Origin: Anabaenopsis elenkinii CCIBt3563
GTDB taxonomy: Bacteria > Cyanobacteriota > Cyanobacteriia > Cyanobacteriales > Nostocaceae
Direction: 5' to 3'
Assembly (NCBI RefSeq): GCF_015245355.1
Contig: NZ_CP063311.1
Coordinates: 2,167,625-2,231,624 of the forward strand
Length of the DNA: 64,000 nucleotides
The notes under the pieces are model-generated. The model ran no database searches. It saw only the letters and a program-made list of their open reading frames with translations, and had not been told where the DNA came from. The position numbers and the translations under genes were made by a program. Within the stretch, counting starts at the first letter, position 1. Each line of letters opens with the position of its first letter. Positions 9,998-18,217 of this stretch are shown piece after piece.

Positions 9998-11365
9998 ATG
10001 ACTTCTGCTAATTTTAAAACAGTAGCATCAGTAAATCTGGAAATTCCCGAGATTAGCTCACCGCCTACAGTAGTTTCTCCGGTTTCTCGAATTGGCAAAA
10101 ATGAGATTCGCACCAGTTTAAAAGCCTCAACCCTGGATGCAGTCTTTGCGGCTATTTTCTCCCTCAGTACTGGTGGGATTCTGCTGAGTAATTTTCTCGT
10201 AGAATTAGATGCTAGTCCAGTAGTTTTTGGGATGTTATCCTCAATCCCCATGCTGGTGAATCTCATACAGCCATTGGGTGCTTACTTATCGGAACGCACT
10301 ACCAGTCGCTTTCAATATTCCCTATGCACCCATGGAATTGGGCGGCTAATCTGGCTAATTTTATTTATAGGTATTGGGTGTTTACATTTAGAAATTTTCA
10401 ACTTCCATCAGCTGGTGGTTTTAACCCTATCAATTCTCCTGATCAGCCATCTGTTAGGGGGACTAGGAAGCGCATCCTGGCTGAGTTGGTTAGGGATGAT
10501 AGTACCGCGACAACTAAGAGGTAGGTATTTTAGTATACGCAACAGCGCAGCCAGTTTGACCAATTTGCTGTGTTTACCTTTAGCCGGGTTAGCTGTATCA
10601 CATTGGCGAGGGGGGACTTTACAAGGTTATGGAATAGTGCTCATCACTGGTATTGTATTTGGGATGATTGGGTTAGGATGCCAGTACTTCAAAGTTGATA
10701 TAAATCCAAAGTTACAAAATACTATCTGTAATTATCCCCAAGAAAAATTAATTAATTCAACTGTAATCACTCCCGCCGCAAACCAGCCGAGTATCTGGCA
10801 AAACTCCCAGTTTGTCATATTTGTGCTCTATTTCAGCTGTTGGATGTTTGCGGTTAATCTCAGCGCCCCTTTTTTTAGCCTCTATATGCTAGATGGGCTG
10901 AATTTAGATATTAGCTTAGTATCACTATATACCAGTTTACAGGCAGGAGCGAACTTATTGATGCTGATTATATGGGGGAAATTGGCAGACAAAATTGGGA
11001 GTCGGCGGATTTTGATATTGGTGGGAATTTTGGTGGCGGTAACACCAATTTTGTGGATAGGAATTAATACTAACTACATTGACTTTTGGATCTGGCTGCC
11101 ACTGTTACATATTTTAACTGGAGGTACTTGGGCAGCAATTGACTTATGTAATAATAATATACAGCTAGAGATTGCACCAGTGAAAAACCAGTCTATCTAT
11201 TTTGCGATCGCGGCTGCCATGGCTGGAGCCAGTGGTGCTTTAGGTACAACCATTGGCAGCTTGATAGTACAATTTACTAATTGTGGCGGCTTACTGGGAT
11301 TATTTATCCTTTCCGGCGTGTTGCGCTTAATAGCACTTGTGCCACTGATATTTTGGCAAGATTGA
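9998..11365 (+). CDS. MFS transporter
   Basis: A major facilitator superfamily carrier of 455 residues with about 12 hydrophobic helices after a 45-residue cytoplasmic N-terminus. The loop between the two halves is followed by WGKLADKIGSRRILILVG, the classic MFS loop motif (G-x-L-x-D-x-x-G-R-R) in its C-half position. N-terminal and C-terminal halves are both complete. The substrate is unknown. It is divergent from the sugar-binding protein, 187 bp apart, and converges with accD. Confidence 0.88.
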   Translation: MTSANFKTVASVNLEIPEISSPPTVVSPVSRIGKNEIRTSLKASTLDAVFAAIFSLSTGGILLSNFLVELDASPVVFGMLSSIPMLVNLIQPLGAYLSERTTSRFQYSLCTHGIGRLIWLILFIGIGCLHLEIFNFHQLVVLTLSILLISHLLGGLGSASWLSWLGMIVPRQLRGRYFSIRNSAASLTNLLCLPLAGLAVSHWRGGTLQGYGIVLITGIVFGMIGLGCQYFKVDINPKLQNTICNYPQEKLINSTVITPAANQPSIWQNSQFVIFVLYFSCWMFAVNLSAPFFSLYMLDGLNLDISLVSLYTSLQAGANLLMLIIWGKLADKIGSRRILILVGILVAVTPILWIGINTNYIDFWIWLPLLHILTGGTWAAIDLCNNNIQLEIAPVKNQSIYFAIAAAMAGASGALGTTIGSLIVQFTNCGGLLGLFILSGVLRLIALVPLIFWQD

Positions 11366-11366
11366 G

Positions 11367-11415
11367 GGAACTAGGGATTGGAGATGGACTAGGTTGATCC
11401 CCAATTCCCAGTGTT
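11367..11415. terminator. possible bidirectional terminator
   Basis: Imperfect inverted repeat between convergent genes: ACTAGGGATTGGAGAT pairs with ATCCCCAATTCCCAGT with three unpaired or wobble positions. No strong U-run, so the terminator call is tentative. Confidence 0.4.
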
Positions 11416-11418
11416 CTC

Positions 11419-12372
11419 TTATTCAGCAGCTGTAGAACTCAAGGTCATGGTTTCCCATCGCATCATGGGGTGTGTGGTAGTGGGTATGGGTTGGTGCAAA
11501 GCAATTAACTGGGCTAGGGTGTTCTTCAATTGCGTACGGGGTACGATATCATCAACAAAACCATGCCTTAACAAATCTTCTGCGGTTTGAAAATCCTCTG
11601 GTAGTTTTTCCCGCAGGGTTTGCTCAATGACTCGCCGACCTGCAAAACCAATGGTTGCTTTCGGTTCGGCAATAATAATATCTCCCAACATGGCAAAACT
11701 AGCAGTAACCCCTCCGGTGGTAGGATTGGCCAAGACGGGAATATACAGTAATTTGGATTGGCGGTGACGTTCCAAAGCGCCGGAGATTTTAGCCATTTGC
11801 ATTAAGGAAAGCATTCCTTCTTGCATTCTCGCTCCGCCAGAAGTACAGACAATAACTACAGGGTAACGTCGCTGGGTGGCTTGCTCAATCAAGCGGGTGA
11901 GTTTTTCTCCCACCACTGAACCCATACTACCGCCCATAAAGCGGAAGTCCATAACGCCCAGGGCTATGGGTAAACCGTTGATTTGACCTAAACCAGTTTT
12001 AACTGCGTCCACTAAACCTAGTTTATTTTCCATTTCCCGCAGGCGATCGCCATAGGGTTTGCGATCTCGAAATTGCAGGGGGTCTGTGGGGCGCAGATGC
12101 TCATTAATTGCTTCCCAGGTATTGTTATCTATCAACTGGCGGATACGCTCATCGCTATCTACCCGATTATGATGTCCACATTCAACGCAGACCATCTGGT
12201 TAGCCTTGAGGTCTTTTGTATAGGTCAATACGCCACATTTGGGACACTTGTGCCACAGTCCATCAGCAATCTCCCGTTCTTGGGGTTCTAAGTGGGTAGA
12301 TCCTGATTTCCGTCGATTTGCAAACCAATCTAACAGAGACTTTAAACCACGTGATTCTTCGTTGTTTGCCAT
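11419..12372 (-). CDS. accD: acetyl-CoA carboxylase carboxyltransferase beta subunit
   Basis: Beta subunit of the carboxyltransferase that makes malonyl-CoA for fatty acid synthesis, acting with AccA. The ATG at 12372 gives MANNEESRG, the usual cyanobacterial N-terminus; 13 extra upstream codons are possible but unlikely. A four-Cys zinc ribbon is visible (CPKC and CVEC near residues 42-64). The crotonase-like core shows [20 protein letters not shown] and [10 protein letters not shown]. At 317 residues it is full length. AccA is not in the window. Confidence 0.96.
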   Translation of the reverse strand: MANNEESRGLKSLLDWFANRRKSGSTHLEPQEREIADGLWHKCPKCGVLTYTKDLKANQMVCVECGHHNRVDSDERIRQLIDNNTWEAINEHLRPTDPLQFRDRKPYGDRLREMENKLGLVDAVKTGLGQINGLPIALGVMDFRFMGGSMGSVVGEKLTRLIEQATQRRYPVVIVCTSGGARMQEGMLSLMQMAKISGALERHRQSKLLYIPVLANPTTGGVTASFAMLGDIIIAEPKATIGFAGRRVIEQTLREKLPEDFQTAEDLLRHGFVDDIVPRTQLKNTLAQLIALHQPIPTTTHPMMRWETMTLSSTAAE

Positions 12373-12770
12373 TTTTATCTTTTTTTTAAGTGGGTATGAG
12401 GTTGAAAACATATCCAGCCACTATGGGATATCCAGAATAAGCAGTTTCAAGTCTAGAGCGATACAATGGTGGCTCTTGTGACCTACGCCTTCAAAGTCTC
12501 CAGATTTGCTCTTGTACAAACGCAAATAACACCCCATTTTGGCTTTTGACTTGTGACTACATGTGACTACATTTCAAATTACACTGATCAGCAGTTCAGG
12601 ACTGGTGAAAACATCTTTGGTTGTCAGCTTAACGAAAATGCTGATGCTAACACAAGCCTGATGCTCACCGGAATTTTGTAAATTGATTGATCGCCATAGT
12701 CACAGTCATATAAAAATCAACCGTTTGTGTTAAAGTGAACAAATATCTATCTGTTCCGGGTGACACTTGA

Positions 12771-12878
12771 TCAAGGCAGAACCTTGATTGGTGTAACGGC
12801 AACACTCCCTATCCCAGCGAAAGCATTTGGGAATGCTTTTTTGATAATATTAGCCGACCCATTGCAATCTGCATTTAG
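12771..12878 (-). pseudogene. tnpB 3' remnant (IS607/IS1341-type)
   Basis: Reading the minus strand from 12878 gives LNADCNGSANIIKKAFPNAF and continues to a stop at 12771. NADxNGSANI followed by a short basic tail is the end of the TnpB zinc-ribbon/RuvC-III region (the DxNASxNI motif). Everything upstream is gone. A hairpin ATCAAGG-CAGAA-CCTTGAT (12770-12788) and another, AAAGCATT-TGGG-AATGCTTT (12819-12838), sit where the right end and the guide RNA scaffold of such elements lie. Confidence 0.7.
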
Positions 12879-13010
12879 GAGGATTCCTTTAACTCAGCTT
12901 CGTATGTTTTAGGTAGAGTTTCTTCCATATACTCAACTTTAACACCATGAATTTCTACAAATAACTGGAATATCTCAAAATTAAATGCATACCATGAGAG
13001 AATTTTGTCA
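12875..13010 (-). pseudogene. IS607-family serine recombinase (tnpA) fragment
   Basis: The minus strand encodes a fragment that begins near DKILSWYAFNFEIFQLF, continues VEIHGVKVEYMEETLPKTYE and ends AELKESS-stop. This matches the catalytic-domain segment DRLTRFGFE...GVKI...ELVEDL of IS607 resolvases in pattern, and stops where the family should continue into its fungal-like conserved helix. It abuts the tnpB tail directly, so an internal deletion has fused the middle of tnpA to the end of tnpB. A stop codon interrupts the frame just upstream. The element is dead. Confidence 0.6.
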
Positions 13011-13825
13011 AGGTATTACCAGAAATATTAAGATATTTGGCTTACAGTAGAAAACTCCTCAATTAGATGTAATGTCCTTAACCCAATACTGAAACACTCG
13101 CTTTTGATAAATCATTTCCATTGCTAAGTCAACAGTGATATCCATAGGCTTTCTTGATCTCCTGGGTAGTGATTGTTCTCCCCATAGGGAGAGACCATCC
13201 CCTACCTACTTAGACTAGAAATGCTATACAGACGTAGTTATCCTAGCTAATGCGTCTTGTTTATCACCAGAGAGTGATACAATTCACAATCTGATATTAA
13301 CAAAAGGTAAAAGCTGCATGGGGTAATCACAGCTACAAACAGGAAAGCCAAAGGACTGTCAGACTCCCCTAATCTCCCCCTAATTTTAGTGAGGCGCAAT
13401 CGGGAATGGAGAATCTCACGAGACCTGTGGCTAAAATATTGAGTGCTGGATTCTCTTGGGTGAGCAGGAGTCCCTCAAAAGCCTACCAAAAGCTCTTTGT
13501 TCTCCAACCCTTGGCGGTGATGATAAGATAACCGCACCACTGAATATTAAAAAATTCACAAATTATCCGTCTTTTCTGTTGTGTCATTAGATAATCGCAC
13601 CGCCCCTTAACTATACCCATCCTATGGAAGCAATGGGGATGGTCAGGGGGCGGATACACAACAAATAAAACTAACAATAGAGGCACCCAGCACCGAGACT
13701 ATGATACTGCTCGGGAAGACCATTAAAATGTCCACATATTGCCTGTCACTTGGAAGACATTGACCAAATGTGAAGACATTTTCAGGGGCGATGCGGGGTA
13801 AACAGTTAATCAATGAGATTTAAAC
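13011..13825. other. gene-poor decayed stretch
   Basis: About 800 bp without a convincing gene. The minus strand contains a 28-codon open stretch (about 13072-13155) and a 67-codon open frame (13483-13686), neither with a ribosome binding site nor a family I recognise. Two similar segments, ATAACCGCACCA near 13529 and ATAATCGCACCG near 13591, form a short direct repeat. The region probably holds further mobile-element debris. Confidence 0.4.
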
Positions 13826-14086
13826 CTAATACATATGTGATTCAATTTGACTTAATGGGACAAAACATTCTTGCGGTAAAAGTACTGGCTGCTGAGTGAA
13901 AATTACTTTACCCCGATGAGTAAGGTAATTAATTGCTACTCCTGAAGGTTGTCCAGCTATTTCAGGATGTACCTCACAGTGGGTGTAGTAAATCTGCCCG
14001 GCTGCTCTGATTAAGGCTGGATCAATCAAAGGAGACTTGTTTTTGGGGGCAGTATATTTTTCTTTTTCTTGTCGTAATGCGTGCAC
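13826..14086 (-). CDS. small hypothetical protein
   Basis: An 86-residue soluble protein of unknown function. The longest reading starts at a GTG with no clear ribosome binding site. The sequence has balanced composition (PALIRAAGQIYYTHCEVHPE, then HRGKVIFTQQPVLLPQE) and does not look like a shadow frame. No signal peptide or membrane segment. It lies 89 bp upstream of the leuB stop on the same strand, with a gap too long for clear translational coupling. Confidence 0.5.
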   Translation of the reverse strand: MHALRQEKEKYTAPKNKSPLIDPALIRAAGQIYYTHCEVHPEIAGQPSGVAINYLTHRGKVIFTQQPVLLPQECFVPLSQIESHMY

Positions 14087-14175
14087 TATCGACTATTTTA
14101 TATTTACTAAATTTGTCTTTAGTCTATCTAATGGCTTGGGCAAAGGTTGCCAAAATGCCGAACTTCAACAGAAAA

Positions 14176-15264
14176 TTATGATTTTTCCATGGCTCCTATT
14201 AGTGATTCTCCCATAGCGCGGCAACCTAAAAGATTCATATTAGGAGACATAATATCACCTGTGCGATCGCCTTGGGCTAAAACTTGCAATACAGCTGCTT
14301 CTATTTTATCTGCGGCTTGGGGCTGGTTTAAACCGTAGCGTAACATCATGGCCGCACTCAAAACCTGTGCCAGAGGGTTGGCTTTATCCTCGCCGGCGAT
14401 ATCGGGGGCCGAACCGTGGACGGGTTCAAATACACCAGGGCCAGAAGCACCTAGACTGGCAGATGGTAACATACCAATGCTACCGGTGAGCATGGCAGCT
14501 GCATCAGAGAGAATGTCGCCAAATAAGTTCCCTGTGACAATAGTATCAAACTGCTTAGGAGCTCGTACCAGTTGCATGGCGGCGTTATCGACGTAGAGGT
14601 GAGACAATTCCACATCTGGATATTCTGTAGCCAATTTAGTCATGCGATCGCGCCACAACTGTGATACTTCTAATACATTGGCTTTATCTACTGAACAGAG
14701 TTTCCCCCCTCGTTTTCGCGCCGTTTCAAAAGCTACTCGCCCAATGCGGTCAATTTCTGACTCAGTGTAAACCATGGTATTCACACCGCGCTTCTCACCA
14801 CTATCAGTAGTAAAAATCCCCTTGGGTTTACCAAAGTAAATACCACCGGTGAGCTCTCGCACCACCATAATATCTACACCTTCCACAACTTCCCGTTTTA
14901 AAGTAGAAGCGTCAACTAACTGGGGTAAAATTTGGGCTGGGCGGAGATTGGCAAATAATTCTAGTCCCGCACGCAACCCTAACAAACCTGCTTCTGGGCG
15001 TAAATTGGATGGTAGGGAATCCCACTTGTAACCACCAATTGCCGCCAGTAAGACAGCATCACTGTTACGGCAACTATCTAGGGTAGCAGATGGGAGGGGT
15101 TCACCGGTAGCATCAATTGCCGCACCACCGATGAGGGCTTCGCAGAATTCAAATTGCAGATCAAACTGCTTACCGATCACTTTCAGCACGTCTACCGCTA
15201 CGGCCATAATTTCAGGACCAATGCCATCGCCGGGGAGTAGAGTAATGCGGTAGTTCTGGGACAT
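14176..15264 (-). CDS. leuB: 3-isopropylmalate dehydrogenase
   Basis: Catalyses NAD-dependent oxidative decarboxylation of 3-isopropylmalate in leucine synthesis. The 362 residues are full length: N-terminal [12 protein letters not shown], the substrate-binding [22 protein letters not shown] region, and the family signature [20 protein letters not shown]. The C-terminal [16 protein letters not shown] is the NAD-binding loop. leuA, for the first step of the pathway, is 24 kb away at 38860; leuC and leuD are not present. Confidence 0.97.
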   Translation of the reverse strand: MSQNYRITLLPGDGIGPEIMAVAVDVLKVIGKQFDLQFEFCEALIGGAAIDATGEPLPSATLDSCRNSDAVLLAAIGGYKWDSLPSNLRPEAGLLGLRAGLELFANLRPAQILPQLVDASTLKREVVEGVDIMVVRELTGGIYFGKPKGIFTTDSGEKRGVNTMVYTESEIDRIGRVAFETARKRGGKLCSVDKANVLEVSQLWRDRMTKLATEYPDVELSHLYVDNAAMQLVRAPKQFDTIVTGNLFGDILSDAAAMLTGSIGMLPSASLGASGPGVFEPVHGSAPDIAGEDKANPLAQVLSAAMMLRYGLNQPQAADKIEAAVLQVLAQGDRTGDIMSPNMNLLGCRAMGESLIGAMEKS

Positions 15265-15380
15265 AGTTAATTTTTCAAAGGGTAAATGCTTGCCGATTCC
15301 ATATCATACTAAATTAGGTTCTCCACGGGAACTAAAAACACACCAACATCACCCATATCCCACAAAACACCAGTTTTTGA

Positions 15381-16340
15381 TTACCACTTCCACATCACAG
15401 GATTTTCATCGAGATGGTCAGTAACAATGCGCCCGATGACATCGATTTGTGCGAGTTCTTCCCCAGAAAGTTGAATCTGTGCCGCGCCGGCGTTGTCTTG
15501 TGCTTGTTCAGGATAACGCGCCCCGGCGATCGCACTGGTTTGAGGTTGGGCAATTAGCCAAGCTAATGCTAACTGCGCCAGGGTACAATCATGACGCGCC
15601 GCTATGGGGCGCAGTTTTTCTAAAGCTTGTTGGGCGCGTTGAAAGTTTTCACCTTGAAATAAGCGATTTTTAGCACGGTTATCTGCTGGGTCAAACTGAT
15701 GACCAGGGGCAAATTTTCCCGTTAACAGTCCTTGGGCTAAGGGTGAATAAGCCAAGATAGAAATATTATTTTCTATACAATAAGCCATGGCATCCTTTTC
15801 TACCTGCCGCCAAAATAAAGAATAAGGCGGTTGTAAACTGTCAATCCGTCCATACTGTGAGGCTGCTGCTAATTGGTCGCGGTTAAAATTAGACACACCT
15901 ATTGAGCGGATTTTACCCTGTTGTTTGAGTTGGTTGAGAGCCAGCATGGTCTGTTCAATGGGGACTATCTCACTGTTGAAAGAACCGGAAGGCCAGTGTA
16001 TTTGATAGAGGTCAATGTAATCTGTCTGGAGATTTTTTAATGAGCGATCGCAAGCTTCAATCACTAAATCATACTTGAGATGGTTGGCGAAAACTTTCGA
16101 GGCATACTCAACCCTGTGGCGGACATCAGATAAAGCTGCGGCTACAATTTGCTCAGAATGTCCTTGTCCATAGACTTCAGCAGTATCAACTGTAGTGATA
16201 CCAGCTTCAAAGGCAGCTCGGATGGTTTTAATGGAATCAACATCCTCAATTCCCGTCCACATGGCTTTACCGGCTTGCCAAGCCCCCATGAGGATGGGTG
16301 TAATGTAGATGTCGGATGTACCTAGTCTGCGCTTTTCCAT
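15381..16340 (-). CDS. aldo/keto reductase
   Basis: An NADPH-dependent oxidoreductase of the aldo/keto reductase superfamily (319 residues). Visible landmarks: the catalytic Asp-Tyr region TVDTAEVYGQGHSE, the Lys in VEYASKVF, the His in YQIHWPSG, and C-terminal cofactor segment QTSAIAGARYPEQ. The barrel is complete. The substrate is not predictable. It is separate from leuB (116 bp apart) and may have its own promoter. Confidence 0.92.
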   Translation of the reverse strand: MEKRRLGTSDIYITPILMGAWQAGKAMWTGIEDVDSIKTIRAAFEAGITTVDTAEVYGQGHSEQIVAAALSDVRHRVEYASKVFANHLKYDLVIEACDRSLKNLQTDYIDLYQIHWPSGSFNSEIVPIEQTMLALNQLKQQGKIRSIGVSNFNRDQLAAASQYGRIDSLQPPYSLFWRQVEKDAMAYCIENNISILAYSPLAQGLLTGKFAPGHQFDPADNRAKNRLFQGENFQRAQQALEKLRPIAARHDCTLAQLALAWLIAQPQTSAIAGARYPEQAQDNAGAAQIQLSGEELAQIDVIGRIVTDHLDENPVMWKW

Positions 16341-16671
16341 AATGCTTAATTGATCAATATCTCCGAATAGTTGATACTCTAAAGGGTTTTGGGGTCAATT
16401 GAATCAGAATAACGGTAGATTATTTAATTGACAGTTCCCAGAAAATTTTGCATCTGTGGAAATCCTGCAAATGTAGGTAATGTCAGCAATTCGCCCCCCT
16501 GTAGCTATGAAAACAACTGGAATATCTGCCTAAATCGTAGTTATTGCTACATACAGTTACAAAAACCGTAGATAACATAGGAAAAATCTCAACCTCATAA
16601 TCAGGTAAAAAAAATATTGGTTTTTCCTTATTTCCCACAGGAAGCCATGGATGACAACCCATTAGTAATAG
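16341..16671. other. intergenic region with NtcA-like promoter
   Basis: About 330 bp between the aldo/keto reductase start and the insertion sequence. Apart from the NtcA-type site described separately, it holds only a nine-codon open frame after an AGGAAG motif (ATG at 16647); it would stop at the same place in the pre-insertion sequence, so it is not an interrupted gene. Confidence 0.5.
16537..16578 (+). promoter_or_regulatory. putative NtcA-activated promoter
   Basis: GTA-N8-TAC (16537-16550) matches the NtcA consensus exactly, and a TAN3T -10 box (TAACAT, 16573-16578) follows after 22 bases, the spacing of NtcA-activated class II promoters. It reads rightwards. The IS701-like element now lies between it and the next rightward gene at 17954. 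NtcA is the global nitrogen regulator of cyanobacteria. The match is by inspection only. Confidence 0.5.
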
Positions 16672-16675
16672 TATA

Positions 16676-17812
16676 GGAGTTACGCATTGACAGAATAACA
16701 AAATAGTGAATTGATAAATATAGGTCGTCTACTTGCTAGGTATCAGACAATTAGAAAAATCACGAAACCATCCACAGCGCAATGCAATCTAGACCTATAC
16801 ACCTTATTTTTACTGTCAGAGCCAAAGTTTGGGGGGTGCAGTAGGTTAGCAGAGATATTAGGAGACGTTTCACATGATAGTGTGAATCGCTTTTTATTGA
16901 GAGAGCGATATGAACCGAAAGATTTATTCAACATTATAGAAAAAGTTATTAACTTGGTAGGAGGAATACTAAGTGTAGATGATACAGTGATAGAAAAGAT
17001 TTACAGCGACCCCAAAAATGCTGAATTAATCGGTTATTTTTGGTCAGGTAAAGCCCATAAAACAATTATTGGCTTAAATTTAATCACTCTATATTACAGT
17101 GATATTCATGGTAATTCAGTGCCAATAAATTACAGAATATATGATAAAAAGGAGGGAAAAACAAAAAACGATTATTTTAGAGAAATGGTAAGTGAAATAA
17201 TAAGCTGGGGAGTCAAACCCAGAATTGTAACAGGTGATAGTTGGTATTCAGGAGTAGAAAATTTGAAATTCCTAAAAAACCAGAAATTGGGTTTTCTCTT
17301 CGGAATTGAAAAAAATAGAACTGTTTCAAATGAGCCACACAAGTATTGTCAAGTAAGCACTCTGGCTATTCCCGAAGAAGGATTAAGGACTCATCTGAAA
17401 GAATTTGGATTTATAAAGTTGTTGAGGAAAGACTTTAAAAAAGAAGACTCTAGACACTATATTTTGTATCTTCCAGATGAGGAAAGAATCGAGGATATAA
17501 CTAGAAATGAATTTATGACAATTCATGATACTCATTGGGGAATTGAAACCTTTCATCGAGCCATAAAACAAGTATGTGGAATTTGTCGGTTCATGGTTAG
17601 GGATACTCATGCAATTAAGACTCACATCTTTTGTTCACTTCAAGCTTTTGTTAAGTTGGAGTTTATGCGCTCTGAAAAAATAATTAGCAATTGGTATGAA
17701 ATACAACGGAATCTGTTTACTTTAGTTGTACGTGAGCATATTTTTGCTAATCTTAATAGCGATCGCATGATCTAGATATCATAGATCATATTTTTTGTCA
17801 ATGCGTAAGTCC
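16676..17812 (+). mobile_element. IS701-like insertion sequence, complete
   Basis: Terminal inverted repeats GGAGTTACGCATTGACA (left) and, reverse-complemented, GGACTTACGCATTGACA (right) differ at one position. Both are flanked by TATA (16672-16675 and 17813-17816), a 4-bp target duplication. The element of 1137 bp holds one uninterrupted transposase gene and so may still be mobile. IS701-family elements make 4-bp duplications, which fits. Confidence 0.82.
16711..17775 (+). CDS. DDE transposase, IS701/IS4-superfamily type
   Basis: Cut-and-paste transposase of 354 residues. Catalytic aspartates are likely in GGILSVDDTVIEK (near residue 92) and RIVTGDSWYSG (near 174); the glutamate is in HWGIETFHRAIKQ near residue 279, a Y/W-x2-E-x-F-x3-K type signature. 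The longest reading starts at TTG; no ATG or strong ribosome binding site lies nearby, so the exact start is uncertain. The frame is intact between two near-perfect inverted repeats. Confidence 0.88.
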   Translation: MINIGRLLARYQTIRKITKPSTAQCNLDLYTLFLLSEPKFGGCSRLAEILGDVSHDSVNRFLLRERYEPKDLFNIIEKVINLVGGILSVDDTVIEKIYSDPKNAELIGYFWSGKAHKTIIGLNLITLYYSDIHGNSVPINYRIYDKKEGKTKNDYFREMVSEIISWGVKPRIVTGDSWYSGVENLKFLKNQKLGFLFGIEKNRTVSNEPHKYCQVSTLAIPEEGLRTHLKEFGFIKLLRKDFKKEDSRHYILYLPDEERIEDITRNEFMTIHDTHWGIETFHRAIKQVCGICRFMVRDTHAIKTHIFCSLQAFVKLEFMRSEKIISNWYEIQRNLFTLVVREHIFANLNSDRMI

Positions 17813-17953
17813 TATAGTAGTTAAACAAGTTTGCTCTTCTAAGTAAATAAAATCGCGAATACTACCGGGATAAGTAATTATCCCACAAGACTGAGGCAGG
17901 TATTGACAAAATCCTGCCAATATGCAAACAAGCAAAACTTAAAGGAGTTTGCC

Positions 17954-18217
17954 ATGCAAGGTAAAATGTGCTGGTTATCTAAGTCTGGCAGGGATGGAGA
18001 GAAAATATTACATCTGCAAGCCTCACCCAATCAACCTTGGCGACCCTACACAGCTTTTCCCCAAGCAGTCCCAGATTATCAGATTCCTGGTGGTTCTAAA
18101 GGTTGGGCAACTTATCAAAAACTTCTCAAAGCCGGCTGGACTTTAGTACATAGCGCCAGAGCCAATGAGTTTGTCAGTCGGGATCTAGAATTAATATCCC
18201 AAGGACAAGGAAATTAG
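17954..18217 (+). CDS. small conserved hypothetical protein
   Basis: Unknown function, 87 residues from the ATG at 17954, chosen because AAAGGAG lies six bases upstream; the longer frame from 17903 is unlikely. The protein is soluble, rich in Trp and Lys, with segments WLSKSGRDGEKILHLQ and GSKGWATYQKLLKAGW. It overlaps the 3' end of the convergent ggt gene by four bases. The IS701-like element lies about 140 bp upstream and may have cut it off from an NtcA-type promoter. Confidence 0.72.
   Translation: MQGKMCWLSKSGRDGEKILHLQASPNQPWRPYTAFPQAVPDYQIPGGSKGWATYQKLLKAGWTLVHSARANEFVSRDLELISQGQGN

Noticed and set aside
12740-12850. Apparent small RNA gene with hairpin and terminator
   Set aside because: The minus strand reads as the TnpB C-terminus through the same bases, so the hairpins more likely belong to the transposon end.
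13483-13686. 67-codon open frame on the minus strand
   Set aside because: No ribosome binding site, Cys/Trp-rich odd composition, and short direct repeats across it point to non-coding debris.
16647-16675. Gene start interrupted by the IS701-like element
   Set aside because: After AGGAAG, an ATG opens only nine codons, and the sequence restored by removing the IS stops at the same place.
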